From Anoplopoma fimbria (Eukaryota; Chordata; Actinopteri; Perciformes; Anoplopomatidae), in contig NC_072449.1 in NCBI RefSeq assembly GCF_027596085.1, positions 22,070,334-22,134,333 on the forward strand: 64,000 nt of DNA, given 5' to 3'. A program made the translations under genes and the position numbers. Under the pieces are notes generated by a model that had not been told where the DNA came from, ran no database searches, and saw only the letters and a program-made list of their open reading frames with translations. Shown here piece by piece: positions 53,230 through 64,000 of this stretch (its first letter is position 1; each line of letters starts with the position of its first letter).

Positions 53230-53556
53230 GTGAATATTAGCAATATATTCCAAGGCGCGGGCACGAGATCAGTTGCGCGCGCGCTCCCGCTGGCGAGTGC
53301 AGATTCACTCACAGCAGCCAGCCAGCCCAGCGGCGGCTCCCCGGAACGACTCCCACACTGCCTCAGCGACGCCGCACGCCAGCACGGTTTCTCTCTTAAA
53401 ATAACATCTACCTCAGAGTCCTGTGGCCGCTGACCCGCGCGTGCACGTGCGCGTGTGCCCGAGAGAAGCGTTTCTGCAGTGCGATGCTGACAACATGTTT
53501 CCTCGTCGAGAAGACCAGCGCCGTGCAGCGTAGAGGAGCAGCGTGCACAGTCACAG
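53230..53556 (+). promoter_or_regulatory. arhgap32: CpG-rich promoter and probable arhgap32 leader exon
   Basis: This is the only markedly CpG-dense non-coding stretch in the window, for example GCGCGGGCACG, GTTGCGCGCGCGC and CGCGCGTGCACGTGCGCGTG. That pattern marks a vertebrate housekeeping or neuronal promoter. A consensus donor, CACAG followed by GTAGGC, stands at 53557 and would splice to the acceptor at 59662, giving an untranslated first exon. In that spliced order a TAG at 53531-53533 lies in frame upstream of the start codon at 59688. Two upstream ATGs (53484 and 53495) would lie in the leader. The transcription start is not visible. Confidence 0.55.
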
Positions 53557-53660
53557 GTAGGCTGGTCGACCGGGGACATCCATGTTTTAATCGATCAGCC
53601 GATTAACATTAAGTTGATAGAAGGATCGAGTGTGCATGAGTGTGGGAAAGTGAAGCCTTA

Positions 53661-53758
53661 CGTGTGTGTGTGTGTGTGTGCGTGTGTGTGGCTGCATGAG
53701 GCTGACCGGTGATCGGTCGGGCCCAACAGGTCAGAGTACACCGGTGGTTAACTTTCCC

Positions 53759-53810
<52 letters not shown>

Positions 53811-53831
53811 GTGTATGTGTGTGTGTGTGTG
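53661..53831. repeat. Clustered (GT)n tracts
   Basis: Interrupted GT runs at 53663-53689, a pure run at 53762-53808 and a further run to 53831. Short complementary words GTGGGAAAGT (53642-53651) and ACTTTCCCAC (53751-53760) stand just before the first and second runs. Confidence 0.9.
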
Positions 53832-53861
53832 TTGTGTAATAATAGGTATATGTTGTATTGG

Positions 53862-54325
53862 TAGTTCAAACGATTAATCGACCTCAAACGATTAATCGAA
53901 AAGACGATCGACAGACAATTAATGAGAAACTATTTGGAGGATCAAACATTTAGGTTATTTTTTTTTTTTAAAGCACTCATACCATTATGTTTCTGTAATT
54001 TAAAGGACCAAACGATTTACGATGTAATTAAGAAAATGAACAGCCCATTAATCTAAAGTAATTAATGTGAAGCCTGTATCCCCTAAAACACAAAAGTATA
54101 GATCCATTCAAGTATATAATACCTAAAAATCAATCAGCAACTATTTTGGTAGTTAAATAATAATAATTAATAATCTTTTTCAAGGCCTTACTTTTTGCTT
54201 TAGCAAATAGTTTTGGCCATTTTACACTATATTCTGCCATTTTATAGCATAAGCCAGCAACCATTGAATCGAGAAAATAATCTATTGAGGAATTGACAGA
54301 GAAAATGATCATTTTTTTTGCAGCC
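53862..54325 (+). repeat. Teleost repeat (family B)
   Basis: AAACGATTAATCGACCTCAA, then CGATCGACAGACAATTAATG, later CAGCAACTATTTTGGTAG and ATTGAATCGAGAAAATAATC and ends TTTTTTGCAGCCC. Both orientations of family B words are present, suggesting two nested or adjacent fragments. Confidence 0.6.
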
Positions 54326-55384
54326 CAGCAACACATTATGAAGCCTTTACCCACAATACACAAAACTTGTTTGTGTGTGTAAAACAAAATGACAGGTACA
54401 TGTAAGGTGTTTTATATCTAAGATGAAATAATGAACCGATTTAGGATTTGTATTTGAGATGGATTACTGTTGTCAGTCATTCTTTAATTCTCTATGTTTA
54501 CTGGTTTTAGCTTAATAATTGTCAGGGTTTGCTGATTTTCTTTGTCATATGTTACAGTAAAATAAATATAATTGTTTTTTGGAATGGTTCTCCAACAAAA
54601 CAAGCTATTAAATGACATTATCTGGGCCTTGAGGATTTTTGGTGTTCAGTACTTGTATGTGTGTAGGAGTGTACTGGAACAAAATAATAGACCTGCTATT
54701 TTATACCTGTACATGTTTGGTATTTTGTGATGTAATGCCATACCATCCTTCAACGCAATCACAGCCTCAAACCGCATTACAACAGACTTGAGCATGAGCT
54801 TTACAAGGGCAGTGATTGGTGCAGGGATGGATTGTATAGCAAACTGTATAGCAGTTTCTGTTACACCTAATTGTTGCGTTAGCGAGCTAGTGGCATATAG
54901 TGGCATGCTTACAGAATCACTGTTTAAAATATTTTTTCATTTGTCTGTTCAAGAGGAAGCAATTGTGTGCTTAAAACTGAAACAAGCTTGTACTGTAAGG
55001 CTTAGGTGACAGATTGATTTGTTGATTAAATATTTGTGTCTTTGTTGTCTACAACCTAATCGCCCTGCTGCTCTCTACCCTTCATCAGTGACTCTGATGG
55101 TTTCAGGACAAAGATTGAGCCCTGACACCGACTCAGTGTGAGATTAACTAAATTTAATCTCACTCTAGATTTCAAGAAGATTATAGGATCATATGACCCC
55201 TTCCTCCTCCTCCTCCTCTTCCTCCCCCACCAAAAAGTGACATAAGTGACAAAGCTCCAGTAAAGATGGTTGATTTAATAAATGTTCTGCATTGTGGCTC
55301 ACTGAGAGAGCAGCAGCACACCCACTGTCTGAGTCCTGCAAGGCTGGAGAAGCGACGGTGTCATTGCCTAAGGCAGGTTGTCTG

Positions 55385-55386
55385 AC

Positions 55387-55420
<34 letters not shown>

Positions 55421-55425
55421 GTGGT
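55385..55425. repeat. (GAT)n triplet tract
   Basis: GAT units repeat about eleven times, then grade into GGT units. Confidence 0.9.
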
Positions 55426-55589
55426 GGAGATGGTAATGATGATGTGTCAACGCTTATGGTCAAAGGTCCCTCTAAGGCTTTATTATCCCTCCTCGTGCTA
55501 AGTCATCCTCAGTCTGGAGGAGCTTCAAGTCACGATGGACGGGACGAGAGAGAGGTTACCATGGCAACTACGGGCCTTTTCTCCACCGC

Positions 55590-55590
<1 letters not shown>

Positions 55591-55620
<30 letters not shown>
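55591..55620. repeat. (CT)15 microsatellite
   Basis: Thirty bases of TC/CT, seen directly. Confidence 0.95.
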
Positions 55621-55623
<3 letters not shown>

Positions 55624-55984
55624 TGTGTTGACTGCATTCCAGAGCTCAGAATGAGAGCATGAAACCAACTTTATACAGGCCTGTCACATCCTCTGAGGGA
55701 GACGACGTTTGTACTGTGTTTTTTTTATTTACATCAAAATCAAGACATGTTGAGGATGCAACTGCTGTTCTAATTTGTATGCTTATTCATTACATGACTA
55801 CGTGTAATTGAAAGCGATTGGTGGTTTTGAGAATTATCACCCGACTCTGCAGTTCCCCTCAGCTCTATAGAGCTTATAATGTCTTTCGGCTCTTGTTTTT
55901 TGGTTTTCCAGCCCCCAAACTTCACTGTTTGGGTTCAGCCTCACAGTGCTCATCTTCATTGTCAGCTAAGAAGCCTCTGAACTG

Positions 55985-56135
55985 TAAAATAGGTTGGTCT
56001 GTAGGCTAAGTTCCCAGCACCAACCAGCAGACAGACAAAGTTAGCAATGAGCTGGTAAATAAAGTGGAGCATTTAGCAGCTAAAGAGCCAGACCTCTCCC
56101 TCAGTAGTTGGTAGAGAATAAAAAAAAAAAGAGCT
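55985..56135 (-). repeat. Teleost repeat (family C, minus orientation)
   Basis: AGACAGACAAAGTTAGCAAT, GAGCTGGTAAATAAAGTGG and AGCATTTAGCAGCTAAAGAG are the reverse complement of the copy at 8.4-8.6 kb. Confidence 0.7.
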
Positions 56136-56149
56136 AAAGGAAAGTAAAT

Positions 56150-56260
56150 ATTAAGCCTTTATTAGTCCCACAATGGGGAAATTATTACTCTGCATTTAAC
56201 CCATCCCGGAGGAGCAGTGGGCTGCAATGAAGCGCCCGGGGATATTGGACTTACAGTCAT
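56150..56260 (+). repeat. Teleost repeat fragment
   Basis: CTTTATTAGTCCCACAATGG, then GGAGCAGTGGGCTGCAATGA and AGCGCCCGGGG are words of a widespread fish repeat. It directly follows the family C copy. Confidence 0.6.
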
Positions 56261-58669
56261 CATTTTTAACACAACTAGGATTCCAAATAAATAGTTATGT
56301 TTGTCTGTAACTGCTGGATGTGTGAATGAGCACCTTGCTAACAAATGTTTTTGCAGTTTTAATAATCTGTTTGGCATATTGTAGAATACAAACGCTGCAA
56401 GGGGCCTGCTCGGGTTTAAAATACAGTTGAACACTTTAAGTTGGAGAAACTTCAGGCCTGTGGCTCTTATAGGGATTTTCAGCTGCGCAATAATAAAAGT
56501 ACAGCCAACAGAGATAATGACAAATCAGCCTTAATATTACTCACCTTTTTTTAGAAGACTCTACCACACACCCGCCCTAATTAACTAGCTAACCTTTCTA
56601 TTAGGACATTGTTTCTCTATGTGTGTCATTTACAGCCCATCTTAAACGGCATACCAGAGGCCTCCTTAATCACCTGTTAGGTCAATAAAAGTACTCCATA
56701 ATATCCATATATGAGCTGTGTTAACATGTGGATTGAGTTTGTGGTCAAACCCTGATACAAAAAAGGTGAAATGCCAGCTTTTCCTTTTTTCTCTGCTTTA
56801 CTCCCTCCGTCCTCTCATATGTGAAGAAGAAGCCGTGACTCACTTGGATACATCTGCTGCGTGTCTCCAGCTACAAATATGTGGGCAGCCATTCCTCATG
56901 TCGACACACTTGCTGATACCGGTTTCATAAACAGTGCGCAAGATTGTGTAGGCTGCCCTATTTTTCTTGAAAAATGCCATGTAGGCCATCGGATACCAGG
57001 GCAACATCCATCTGTGCTGCTCCAGTCTCCTGACATCAGAACATGTCTCCCTTTAAGTGTGACAGGTAAAGACGGCTTCTTTTTGTTGTTGTATACGGAC
57101 TTAGTTTTGGATTATACTTTTTGATATGACTGACTGATTTACAGCGGTTGATTCCGAGTTTTCTTACATTAAACCTGTATGGGAGATTGTGTGGCTCCTG
57201 GATTGACATTGTCCTATTTTTCTCTCTTATAATGCAGCACCAAGTGTCGGTAGATGACACCCTTTTTTTCCTCTGCCATGGACAGTGACACACACAGAGC
57301 AAGATCTCTGCCTAAAATCACAACCTATTTTTTTTATTTTTTATATTGTGAAAGCCTTGTCTTTTTATAGCTTTATCTATTTGGGGCATTTCCAAAATAG
57401 TCTTTTCATGTATTGTGGTGCTTGCTATAAGAACACTCGCTTGTTAATATGTTGCTCCCTGTTGTCTTCAGCAAAGTCTTTTAGATGAAAACAAAAGCCA
57501 ATTACTCTTTTTACCCGGCAGGCAGCTAGCCGGACTCCTCTGCAAAGTGAAGTACAACATGTTCCTTCACTTGAAAACACTCTCTGATGTCTGATGTGGT
57601 ACAATCAGCAAGGCCAGGCATTGTACTGTGTACCATGCAACATTTTTTATTTTTTTTCATTAATCATGGAATGCATGAATCCACAAGGAATCTCTGCCCA
57701 CTTAGCACCACATAGCCAAAATATTGTTAACGAGGCAAAGCTATCCACCATTATCTTGATGACTGTGCAGTACAGCTTTGTTTTTGTGTGGTCCTAGACA
57801 CTAATCATATAACATGCACTCCTGATGCTTCCAGGTCTGCATCATTTGCCAACACACTGCTAATTCATATGTCTTTACAAACATTTCCCCCCCCCGAAGT
57901 GACCTTTTTGGTAAAACAGCACTCAATGTAACTTCACAACATTAAATTATTATATGTTGTCTCTCCTCTGGGCAAGGTTATGGTGTGTAGAGAAGAGATA
58001 TGGCACGAGATGTGGATAGAGTAGAGTCCATTCTGGCCTGTATTATGGCCTGCTCACATTCTGCTGACTCAGTAGGTTTTGTGGAAGTCAGTAAACAGCA
58101 ACTCAGTTATAGGCTACGAGCCATAGGGGCTGGTGGGAAACTGCTACTACAGCAGACACCCGGGCTGATGAATCTACTCGTTACTCCAAACATTTCTATG
58201 TTGATTAGCAGACCTGCTTAGGGAAGAGGTAAAACATTTTTGACGATGCGACAGGACTTGTTTTTTTTTTTGTCCACATTCCCTGAAACCACTGTTTAAC
58301 CCTGAGCACCCACATATGTGTGGAAACTAGTTGTGGGAAGACTTTAGAGAGAAGTTGGGAAGAGCCTAGTTTCGCTTCATCAGGGCATTCTTTCAGTTTG
58401 TTTACAGTAAATAAAGACAGGAGTAGTAATAATGGAGTGTGATAAAGAGTGAGAGTGATAGGGGCTGTCCCAACCGTCCAATGAACCAATGTTCAAGTCA
58501 AATGTAGAAAAATAAAAGGAGATGCCAATATCCACATTTTTTTGTCAGTGTAATACGTCTGACTGTTTTTGTTTTAGCATGTCAAGAGATCTGGTAATAT
58601 GGCTAGATTGTCATTTAAATGTGAGCCGTGGAAACCTGCCAGCTGGCTGAGCTTTCTGTGAGAACTGGG

Positions 58670-58862
58670 CACATTCTCTCTTCCTACGGGTGTTTCCAGT
58701 TTCTTCCCACAGTCCAAAGACATGCAGGTTAGGCATATTGGTCTGTCTATATGTATTAGCCCTGTGACAGACTGGCGACATGTCCAGGGTGCACTCTGAC
58801 CAATGTGAGCTGGGGCTGGATCCATTCCCAGGATGGATAACCATGGATAGTGGATGGGTAGA
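58670..58862 (+). repeat. Common teleost repeat with GGAT-rich tail
   Basis: CTTCCCACAGTCCAAAGACA, then TGCAGGTTAGG, AGCCCTGTGACAGACTGGCG, ACATGTCCAGGGTGCA, GAGCTGGGGCTGGATCCATT and an end with GGATAACCATGGATAGTGG. This is one of the best-known interspersed repeats of fish genomes; its class is not assigned here. Confidence 0.7.
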
Positions 58863-59662
58863 AGGATGCGCACCAACCATATAAACTCAAAGTCCTATTA
58901 TTATCTAACTTATTACACCTAAAGGAGGGGGCAACAGATTAAGTAATAATGCGTGACCCACCTTAATGGATTTCATACTAAAGTGGTGCAGATTTGCAGT
59001 TTATGTAAAACCAGGCGACCTACCGTGAACCTGTTTTTTTGGGGCCTTGTTATCGTGTTTAGATCCAAATGCTTTTGATTTCTACCAGAGTGCAAAAACA
59101 GAATGACACCCTTTTGGAAATTGTTCAATTTTTATGGAAGCATTTGCATTCGTCAAAAAAAAGAGTAAAAAAGAAAAACCAGTCACCTTGATTTAATATT
59201 TGAGAAGGTCGGAACAGACTGAGGGATGCTAACTATAGAAGAAACAAAATAAATAAAAAAGAACGACCCTTATCCTGCAAATGTTATCCAGTAACATGTA
59301 CTGAAGCTGCTATGGCAATCTTGACATTTCCTTGAGCAAGATATGAGTATGTTTTTGCTTCCAGCTAGAACCTGTCAGTGGTATGCTAAAAAGAATCTGA
59401 TGTTCTCGTGATACCATCCTATGAATTTGCAGTCAGACATGCATTATCACCGAAGCAGCATGATGTCATCGCAGATTACAGTCTGGGTTCTGTGGATGGT
59501 AGCCTTGAGAGTCGCGCACGCTGCAGCCTTGAGTGGGTTCTCATCTGGCGGCTTCATTGCGTTGGACTCTTCCTCCCATCCTCCCATATTCTTCCTCCTG
59601 CCCACCCACACTCACTCACTCACTCACTCTCTCCTTTCCCTTCCCCTCACGTGTCTCTACAG

Positions 59663-59776
59663 CGGGCTGTTGCAGTCAGGCAGCATCATGGAGGCTGGAT
59701 GTGTGGTTGCCGCGGTGATTGAGAATGCTGCCTCAGGACCCCATCGTCAACCAGGAAGTGGTGACGTCCTTGAGGG
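59663..59776 (+). CDS. arhgap32: arhgap32 exon with start codon
   Basis: Acceptor CTACAG at 59657-59662 after a CT-rich tract; donor GTGAGT at 59777. The start ATG is at 59688-59690 and the first 25 bases are leader. Coding: MEAGCVVAAVIENAASGPHR, then QPGSGDVLE, leaving two bases. The frame is open from the acceptor to the ATG, but if the inferred leader exon is joined a TAG at 53531 closes it, supporting this ATG. No domain lies in this segment. It is assigned to ARHGAP32 because its phase leads on, through two exons, to a clear match. Confidence 0.75.
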
Positions 59777-62665
59777 GTGAGTGACTGTCTTTTTCTGTGT
59801 TTCATGTAAGCTGAAAAGAATTGTGTAAAACCGTATTAAAAAAAAAATGTGTGAGTGTGTTTTGCCTTTGAATGAGATGAATAAAACTAGACATGTAATG
59901 GTAAGGATTAAACATTTTCAGAGAAACACAGAGACAGGAAAACCCTCCCTGTGTAAAGCTCCATTAGGTCCAAAGCTCACTCTTATGTCCCATGTTTTTA
60001 CATTCTGTGTGTGTAATTATCTATGTCACTCTGGGTCACATAAATGACAACGTGTGTCCGTGTTCTTTTCCTCATGTCCTGATTACATCACGCTAAATCA
60101 CTGACAAATCCAAGGCCTGTCTCTCTGCTCCCTTTGTTGCTCATAAAAGTTGTGCTGAATGAACCTCACCCTCCACTCCTGAATACACAGAGTCACATTT
60201 CAAGTGAAGGGTTTTGTGAAGCACTCCCTTGTGGGTGGATTGCCTTTATGGAGCTCTGAATAGACAAGCTTTGCTCCCCTGAGCGCATACAAAAGACATG
60301 GCTTTTTGTTGATTCTAACATTGTGAGTGATGCTACCATTTTTCATCTGTAGAGAGGATTTGTTCCTATTTAGATCTGTTCGGAAAAGATGGTTGTTTTC
60401 TATGTTTTATTAACGAATTTCTCTCTGAATTTCAGGAATTTAAAAACCTAATACAACATGACTTTTTGTGCAATGCTGGTGCAATGTCATGCTTTTTAAG
60501 TCACATATTGGGAATTCATTCCTCACTTGCTCCCTCTGGTGTATTTGAAAAAAACTACAAATCATGTTTGAATACCCCAGACTACATGGATTTGCTCATT
60601 ATGTCATGCCACCTTTTCTTGTGTTTTTAATCATTTTATGTGATTCCCTGTCTGTTTCTGCAGAGATGTCCTACCATCTACTGACCTGGACAAAGACAAT
60701 GCCTTACCTCAAGAAACCAACAATATTCCTCCAGAAGAGAAACCGCCACGGGAGACTTCCACTGCCATGGTACACGCCCGCCCACGCACACAACTGTGAC
60801 TCATCACTCATACAAAACAAATACATACACGCATACCAACGGACATGTCGCCCTTCTTCCTCAGTGAGGCAGCATTGGTTGTGTATGTGATTCACACCAT
60901 GATGTCACCACAAGGTGATGGTGATTATGTCATGTAGTCCTCATGTTAGGGTCAGTAGTCTAAATGATGAAGGTTTGGAACATGTGTAGAAGTGGATTCA
61001 AGGATGTCTCATCTTCGGATTGACAGGGAGGTGGCTTGTTTGAGGAGTGATTAAGTAAAGATGTTATGACAATATTGTCACAGACAAGTGATGTCATATC
61101 CCCTTCAGTTTACTCCTTTGGATAGCAAAGTTCTATCTTAATATCCTCCATATTGGCTCTTTCTTTCATTCTGTGAGGGAAATAACCTGTTTAAATAATT
61201 GAAGTCTCTTTGATGTGTGACAAAGCACCTGCAGTGTTTCAATTTTAGTTAAAGTACAGCCAATTTCTTTTTTAATGTATGTATATTTTTTTATACGTTT
61301 TAATTTAGATTTTCAAATGATACATCATCCTGCACACTCATCACATGTCAACAAACACATCTAATTGAAACAGGACAATAAGACACAACAAGACATAAAC
61401 ATTACTGTACCAATATAACATTGATAGCCAAACTTTATTGACAAACGCATAGACAGACAACCTTGCTCAGATTGATTTATATCAAATAATGACATGACCT
61501 GACATAATATAGCATAGCATAATTGAGCATAGCATAACTTAACATAAGTGTATAATAATGATAATAATAATAAAAATTACTTTGTAAAGCTCTTTTCAAA
61601 ACAAAGTTAAAGTGCTTTACACTAGTCCAGGATTAAAACATTTCAGGATTTGCGGCAAAATAAAATCAGGATAAAAAACTGAAATTGTTGAAAATGTAAC
61701 TGTATCTTAAAAACAATTATAAACTGACTGGTTAATAAAGATAAATAGCACAACATAGCTTTCATAGCATAACAACATTAGCATAATATAGGCAAAACAT
61801 AACATACAGTAATACTATAACATTAGCATAACATAACAGTAGTATAGTATATCCTAACATAAAATCAGCATAGAATAGAATAACACCAATAGCCTAATAG
61901 AAAAATAACAAATTACATAATATAACATTACATAATATAACATAATAAAACATTAACATAATATTTGCATAGCTTAACATAGCAAAGCATTACCAGAACA
62001 TAGTCATAGCATTGTTATAATGTATCATACTATGAGCATAATAGCCTCAACATAACATTAGCAAAGACATATACTCACTACTTTATTCTTATACAAGGCG
62101 TTTAAGTTCTTGTTCTGCATCTTTTGCTGAACAAACAGTGTTTCACGATGATCAACATAATCAATCGTCCTGTTACTGACTGACACTTATTGATGTGTAC
62201 TTTCTCCCTTTGGCAGGTGAGTAGTGATGACATCACAGAGCACCCGGCCGAGCCCCTCCTGCGCTCCTGCGTCAGCACGGCAAGCATGAAGGTCAAGAAC
62301 GTGAAGAAGTAGGTGCTCTCCCTGTGACAGTGTTGGTGCTATTATGGGCTGTGTTAAACAGGGCTCTTATTTAGGCCAGTGAAATGAGGACCTCTGAAAT
62401 GACGTGCGCGGCACAGACAGACAAGCCTGCTGGGTCTCTAACCCTGTTCCCTCACACATAGGCCCACATAGACCTTTTCCCTCTTTTGCTTTGCTCTGCT
62501 TTTCTCTCCATCACAGTGTCAGTGTGTTGAATACTGATGAGGGGCTCTTGTGCTGTGTTTATTTTTCTTATTTTCTTTAGGCTGACATTCCCCAGAGGAC
62601 ACTTCCCCAGGTTGGCAGAGTGTGCCCATTTCCACTATGAGACTGTTGACTTTGGCAATGTACAG
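59688..62665 (+). CDS. arhgap32: arhgap32 N-terminus (gene span, 3' incomplete)
   Basis: This is a Rho GTPase-activating protein of the PX-SH3-RhoGAP family (ARHGAP32, also PX-RICS or p250GAP). From knowledge of the family it raises GTP hydrolysis by Cdc42 and Rac/Rho and sits at postsynaptic sites and in ER-Golgi transport. Four exons join in phase and give about 123 residues. The last two encode STASMKVKNVKK, then KLTFPRGHFPRLAECAHFHY and ETVDFGNVQ, matching the segment that leads into the PX domain of ARHGAP32. The related ARHGAP33 shares PRGPFPRLADCAHFHYENVD as I recall it, but the STASMKVK block favours ARHGAP32. The PX, SH3 and RhoGAP domains lie beyond the right end of the window. Confidence 0.85.
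59777..60663 (+). other. arhgap32: arhgap32 intron after the start exon
   Basis: An 887-bp intron; no repeat or gene recognised. Confidence 0.7.
60664..60769 (+). CDS. arhgap32: arhgap32 coding exon (N-terminal, acidic)
   Basis: Completes a split Gly and encodes 35 residues: DVLPSTDLDKDNALPQETNN, then IPPEEKPPRETSTAM. Acceptor CTGCAG at 60658-60663; donor GTACAC at 60770; ends in phase 0. A longer open frame in another phase covers the exon but does not fit the splice phases. The segment is acidic and Pro-rich and probably disordered. Confidence 0.7.
60770..62216 (+). other. arhgap32: arhgap32 intron
   Basis: A 1.4-kb intron. Its 3' half is dominated by an ATA/GCATA low-complexity tract (listed). 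No gene seen. Confidence 0.7.
61480..62070. repeat. Degenerate (ACATA/GCATA)n low-complexity tract
   Basis: Words such as ATAGCATAGCATAA, TAACATAAC and ATAATATAACAT recur over about 590 bases, broken at 61,570-61,740 by less repetitive sequence. It looks like a decayed minisatellite of 5-mer units. Confidence 0.7.
62217..62308 (+). CDS. arhgap32: arhgap32 coding exon (STASMKVK block)
   Basis: Encodes 30 residues plus two bases: VSSDDITEHPAEPLLRSCVS, then TASMKVKNVK. The block STASMKVK-x-VKK is diagnostic of ARHGAP32. Acceptor TGGCAG at 62211-62216; donor GTAGGT at 62309; an in-frame TAG overlaps the donor. Confidence 0.88.
62309..62580 (+). other. arhgap32: arhgap32 short intron
   Basis: A 272-bp intron with a pyrimidine-rich 3' end; nothing else seen. 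Confidence 0.85.
62581..62665 (+). CDS. arhgap32: arhgap32 coding exon (start of PX region)
   Basis: Completes Lys and encodes 28 residues: LTFPRGHFPRLAECAHFHYE, then TVDFGNVQ, ending in phase 0 at a consensus donor GTGAGT (62666). AECAHFHYE is shared by ARHGAP32 and ARHGAP33 at the entry to the PX domain. Confidence 0.92.
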
Positions 62666-64000
62666 GTGAGTCCTGAAAATACTTATATTGACTTCTACAT
62701 GAGGGAGTAACTATGTTAAGTAATTGTGTTTTTGGCTCAAGTTCAGCGGCCATTTTGGTGAATTGCTCCAGTAATGCATCCTTCTTGAAATGCAATGTGG
62801 CAGTTGAACCAATATCCTTGATTCTCTTTTCCCGAAAGTCTTTATTGCATTGTACGTCTTTTTCCTAAAATGTCTCATGACAGCTGTTAATGTGTCATTT
62901 ATCAGGTGATCTATTGAAGATAAATTTGTCCAGAATGTTACATCACCATGCATAAATCATTCTTTTCACGGTTACAGATTTTATTAGTCCCATTCCTATT
63001 AAAGCCATGATCTGATTCCAGCAGCGTGTTAATCCTCTGCATTACAGTATATTAATGTCACAGTCATCTGACCTGTAAACCTGTGATCCAGACTTATTAG
63101 TTTGACGAAATCACATGATGCTTAATAGCACATGATTCCATCCAGTGAGTAAATGAGATAGAGACTGAGATGAGAGACTATCCAGGATTTGTAAGACATG
63201 ACTCGTTTTTTAAATTCAAAACCTGTTCTGACAAAAACAAAAGGAGGTGTGAGAATATATTGTGACAGTTAAATGTAGTTGGAGGTAGATCCTATGTTGT
63301 ACACTATTTTAGCCATGAAGTTTGGGTACAGATATTCATGTTCCCGGGAATGGATTAATTGCAATAAGTTTTAATTCAAAATACCTGCAAATAAAATGAC
63401 TATTAACATTAGCTGTTCTTAATGTTTAGTGATCATTAGCAATTTATGGCATGCTAACACAGAAAGTGAACATGGTAGATATTTTACCTGCTTAAAATCA
63501 GCAAGTTAGCATTGTCCTGTGAGCATGTTAACACACTGACATTGAGCTCAAAGCATCACTGAGCCAAACATAGCCCCACAGTGCAAATAGCATGGCTGTA
63601 GACCCTTGACCTTGTTTTTATACACTGTAATACATTTAGAGAAAATCTGCACGTTGCAACATTAGCTACTAAGACGTGATTTGAATATCATGTGGTCACA
63701 GTTGGTTATAATATATATATTACGACTCTTACCAGCCAACAAATGATTTGAACGAATAGGCTCAGAATTATATTTAACTTTTAAGTATATTTGCACTAGT
63801 GATTATGAGAATCAGTGAAGCACTAGTGGTTGCTCAGTCGTGTGGAAGTGGCTGTTAGCCGCCTGGTTAATCTCAGTGCAGTTCAGTTTGGTTGCCAGCA
63901 GAGTGCAGCAGTCGTCGGCACAAGAAGAGTTGCATGGGCAGTGCATGCATGCTGTGGGGCTGAATATGTAGCGCTAATGGATTACAGTGTGGCATGATGG
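62666..64000 (+). other. arhgap32: arhgap32 intron (5' part)
   Basis: At least 1.3 kb to the window end. It contains the second family F repeat copy. No further exon is seen. Confidence 0.8.
63310..63625 (+). repeat. Teleost repeat (family F), copy 2
   Basis: AAGTTTGGGTACAGATATTC, ATGTTCCCGGGAATGGATTA, GTTAGCATTGTCC, ACTGACATTGAGCTCAAAGC and ATAGCATGGCTGTAGACCC follow the same order as in copy 1 at 37.56-38.04 kb, with deletions. Confidence 0.7.

Larger units (their letters stand above)
53557..59662 (+). other. arhgap32: arhgap32 intron 1 (inferred)
   Basis: About 6.1 kb with GT tracts, teleost repeats (families B, C and others), a GAT triplet tract, a CT tract and a repeat with GGAT-rich tail, each listed. 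I see no other coding sequence. Confidence 0.6.

Noticed and set aside
53190..53579. 129-codon minus-strand frame
   Set aside because: It lies antisense in CpG-rich promoter sequence, where stop codons are rare by composition.
60564..60890. 108-codon frame covering an arhgap32 exon
   Set aside because: It uses a different phase from the one that joins the neighbouring exons, and it reads through both splice sites.

Overview
The window is vertebrate genomic DNA, almost certainly from a ray-finned fish and probably a percomorph. It has short GT-AG exons in long AT-rich introns, very long (GT)n microsatellites, and many copies of interspersed repeats that I recognise from teleost genomes. No bacterial-style operon, CRISPR array, tRNA or rRNA gene was found.

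Two plus-strand genes lie head to tail. Positions 1-46,845 hold igsf9b (immunoglobulin superfamily member 9B, turtle homolog B) from its second coding exon to its stop codon. I resolve 19 coding exons; every intron has GT-AG ends and every junction keeps phase. They encode 1,411 residues: five Ig domains, two fibronectin III domains, one transmembrane helix and a long Pro/Ser-rich cytoplasmic tail. The signal-peptide exon is not in the window and must lie upstream of position 1. A long 3' UTR probably follows to about 51.3 kb. Intron 18 holds two possible alternative C-terminal exons.

A CpG-rich segment at 53.2-53.56 kb looks like the promoter and untranslated first exon of the next gene. Coding exons at 59.66, 60.66, 62.22 and 62.58 kb give the N-terminus of a Rho GTPase-activating protein of the ARHGAP32 (PX-RICS/p250GAP) family, up to the start of its PX domain. 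The gene runs off the right end.

Both families are known neuronal proteins acting at synapses: IGSF9B is an adhesion molecule and ARHGAP32 a postsynaptic RhoGAP. The adjacency is a synteny observation; nothing here shows co-regulation.

The rest is introns and intergenic DNA with teleost repeats (several families present two to six times in the window), a decayed LINE 3' end, simple repeats and three strong short hairpins. I found no convincing novel biological system. The best leads are overlapping upstream ORFs in the inferred arhgap32 leader, alternative C-terminal exons of igsf9b, and a near-perfect 38-bp inverted repeat in intron 4.
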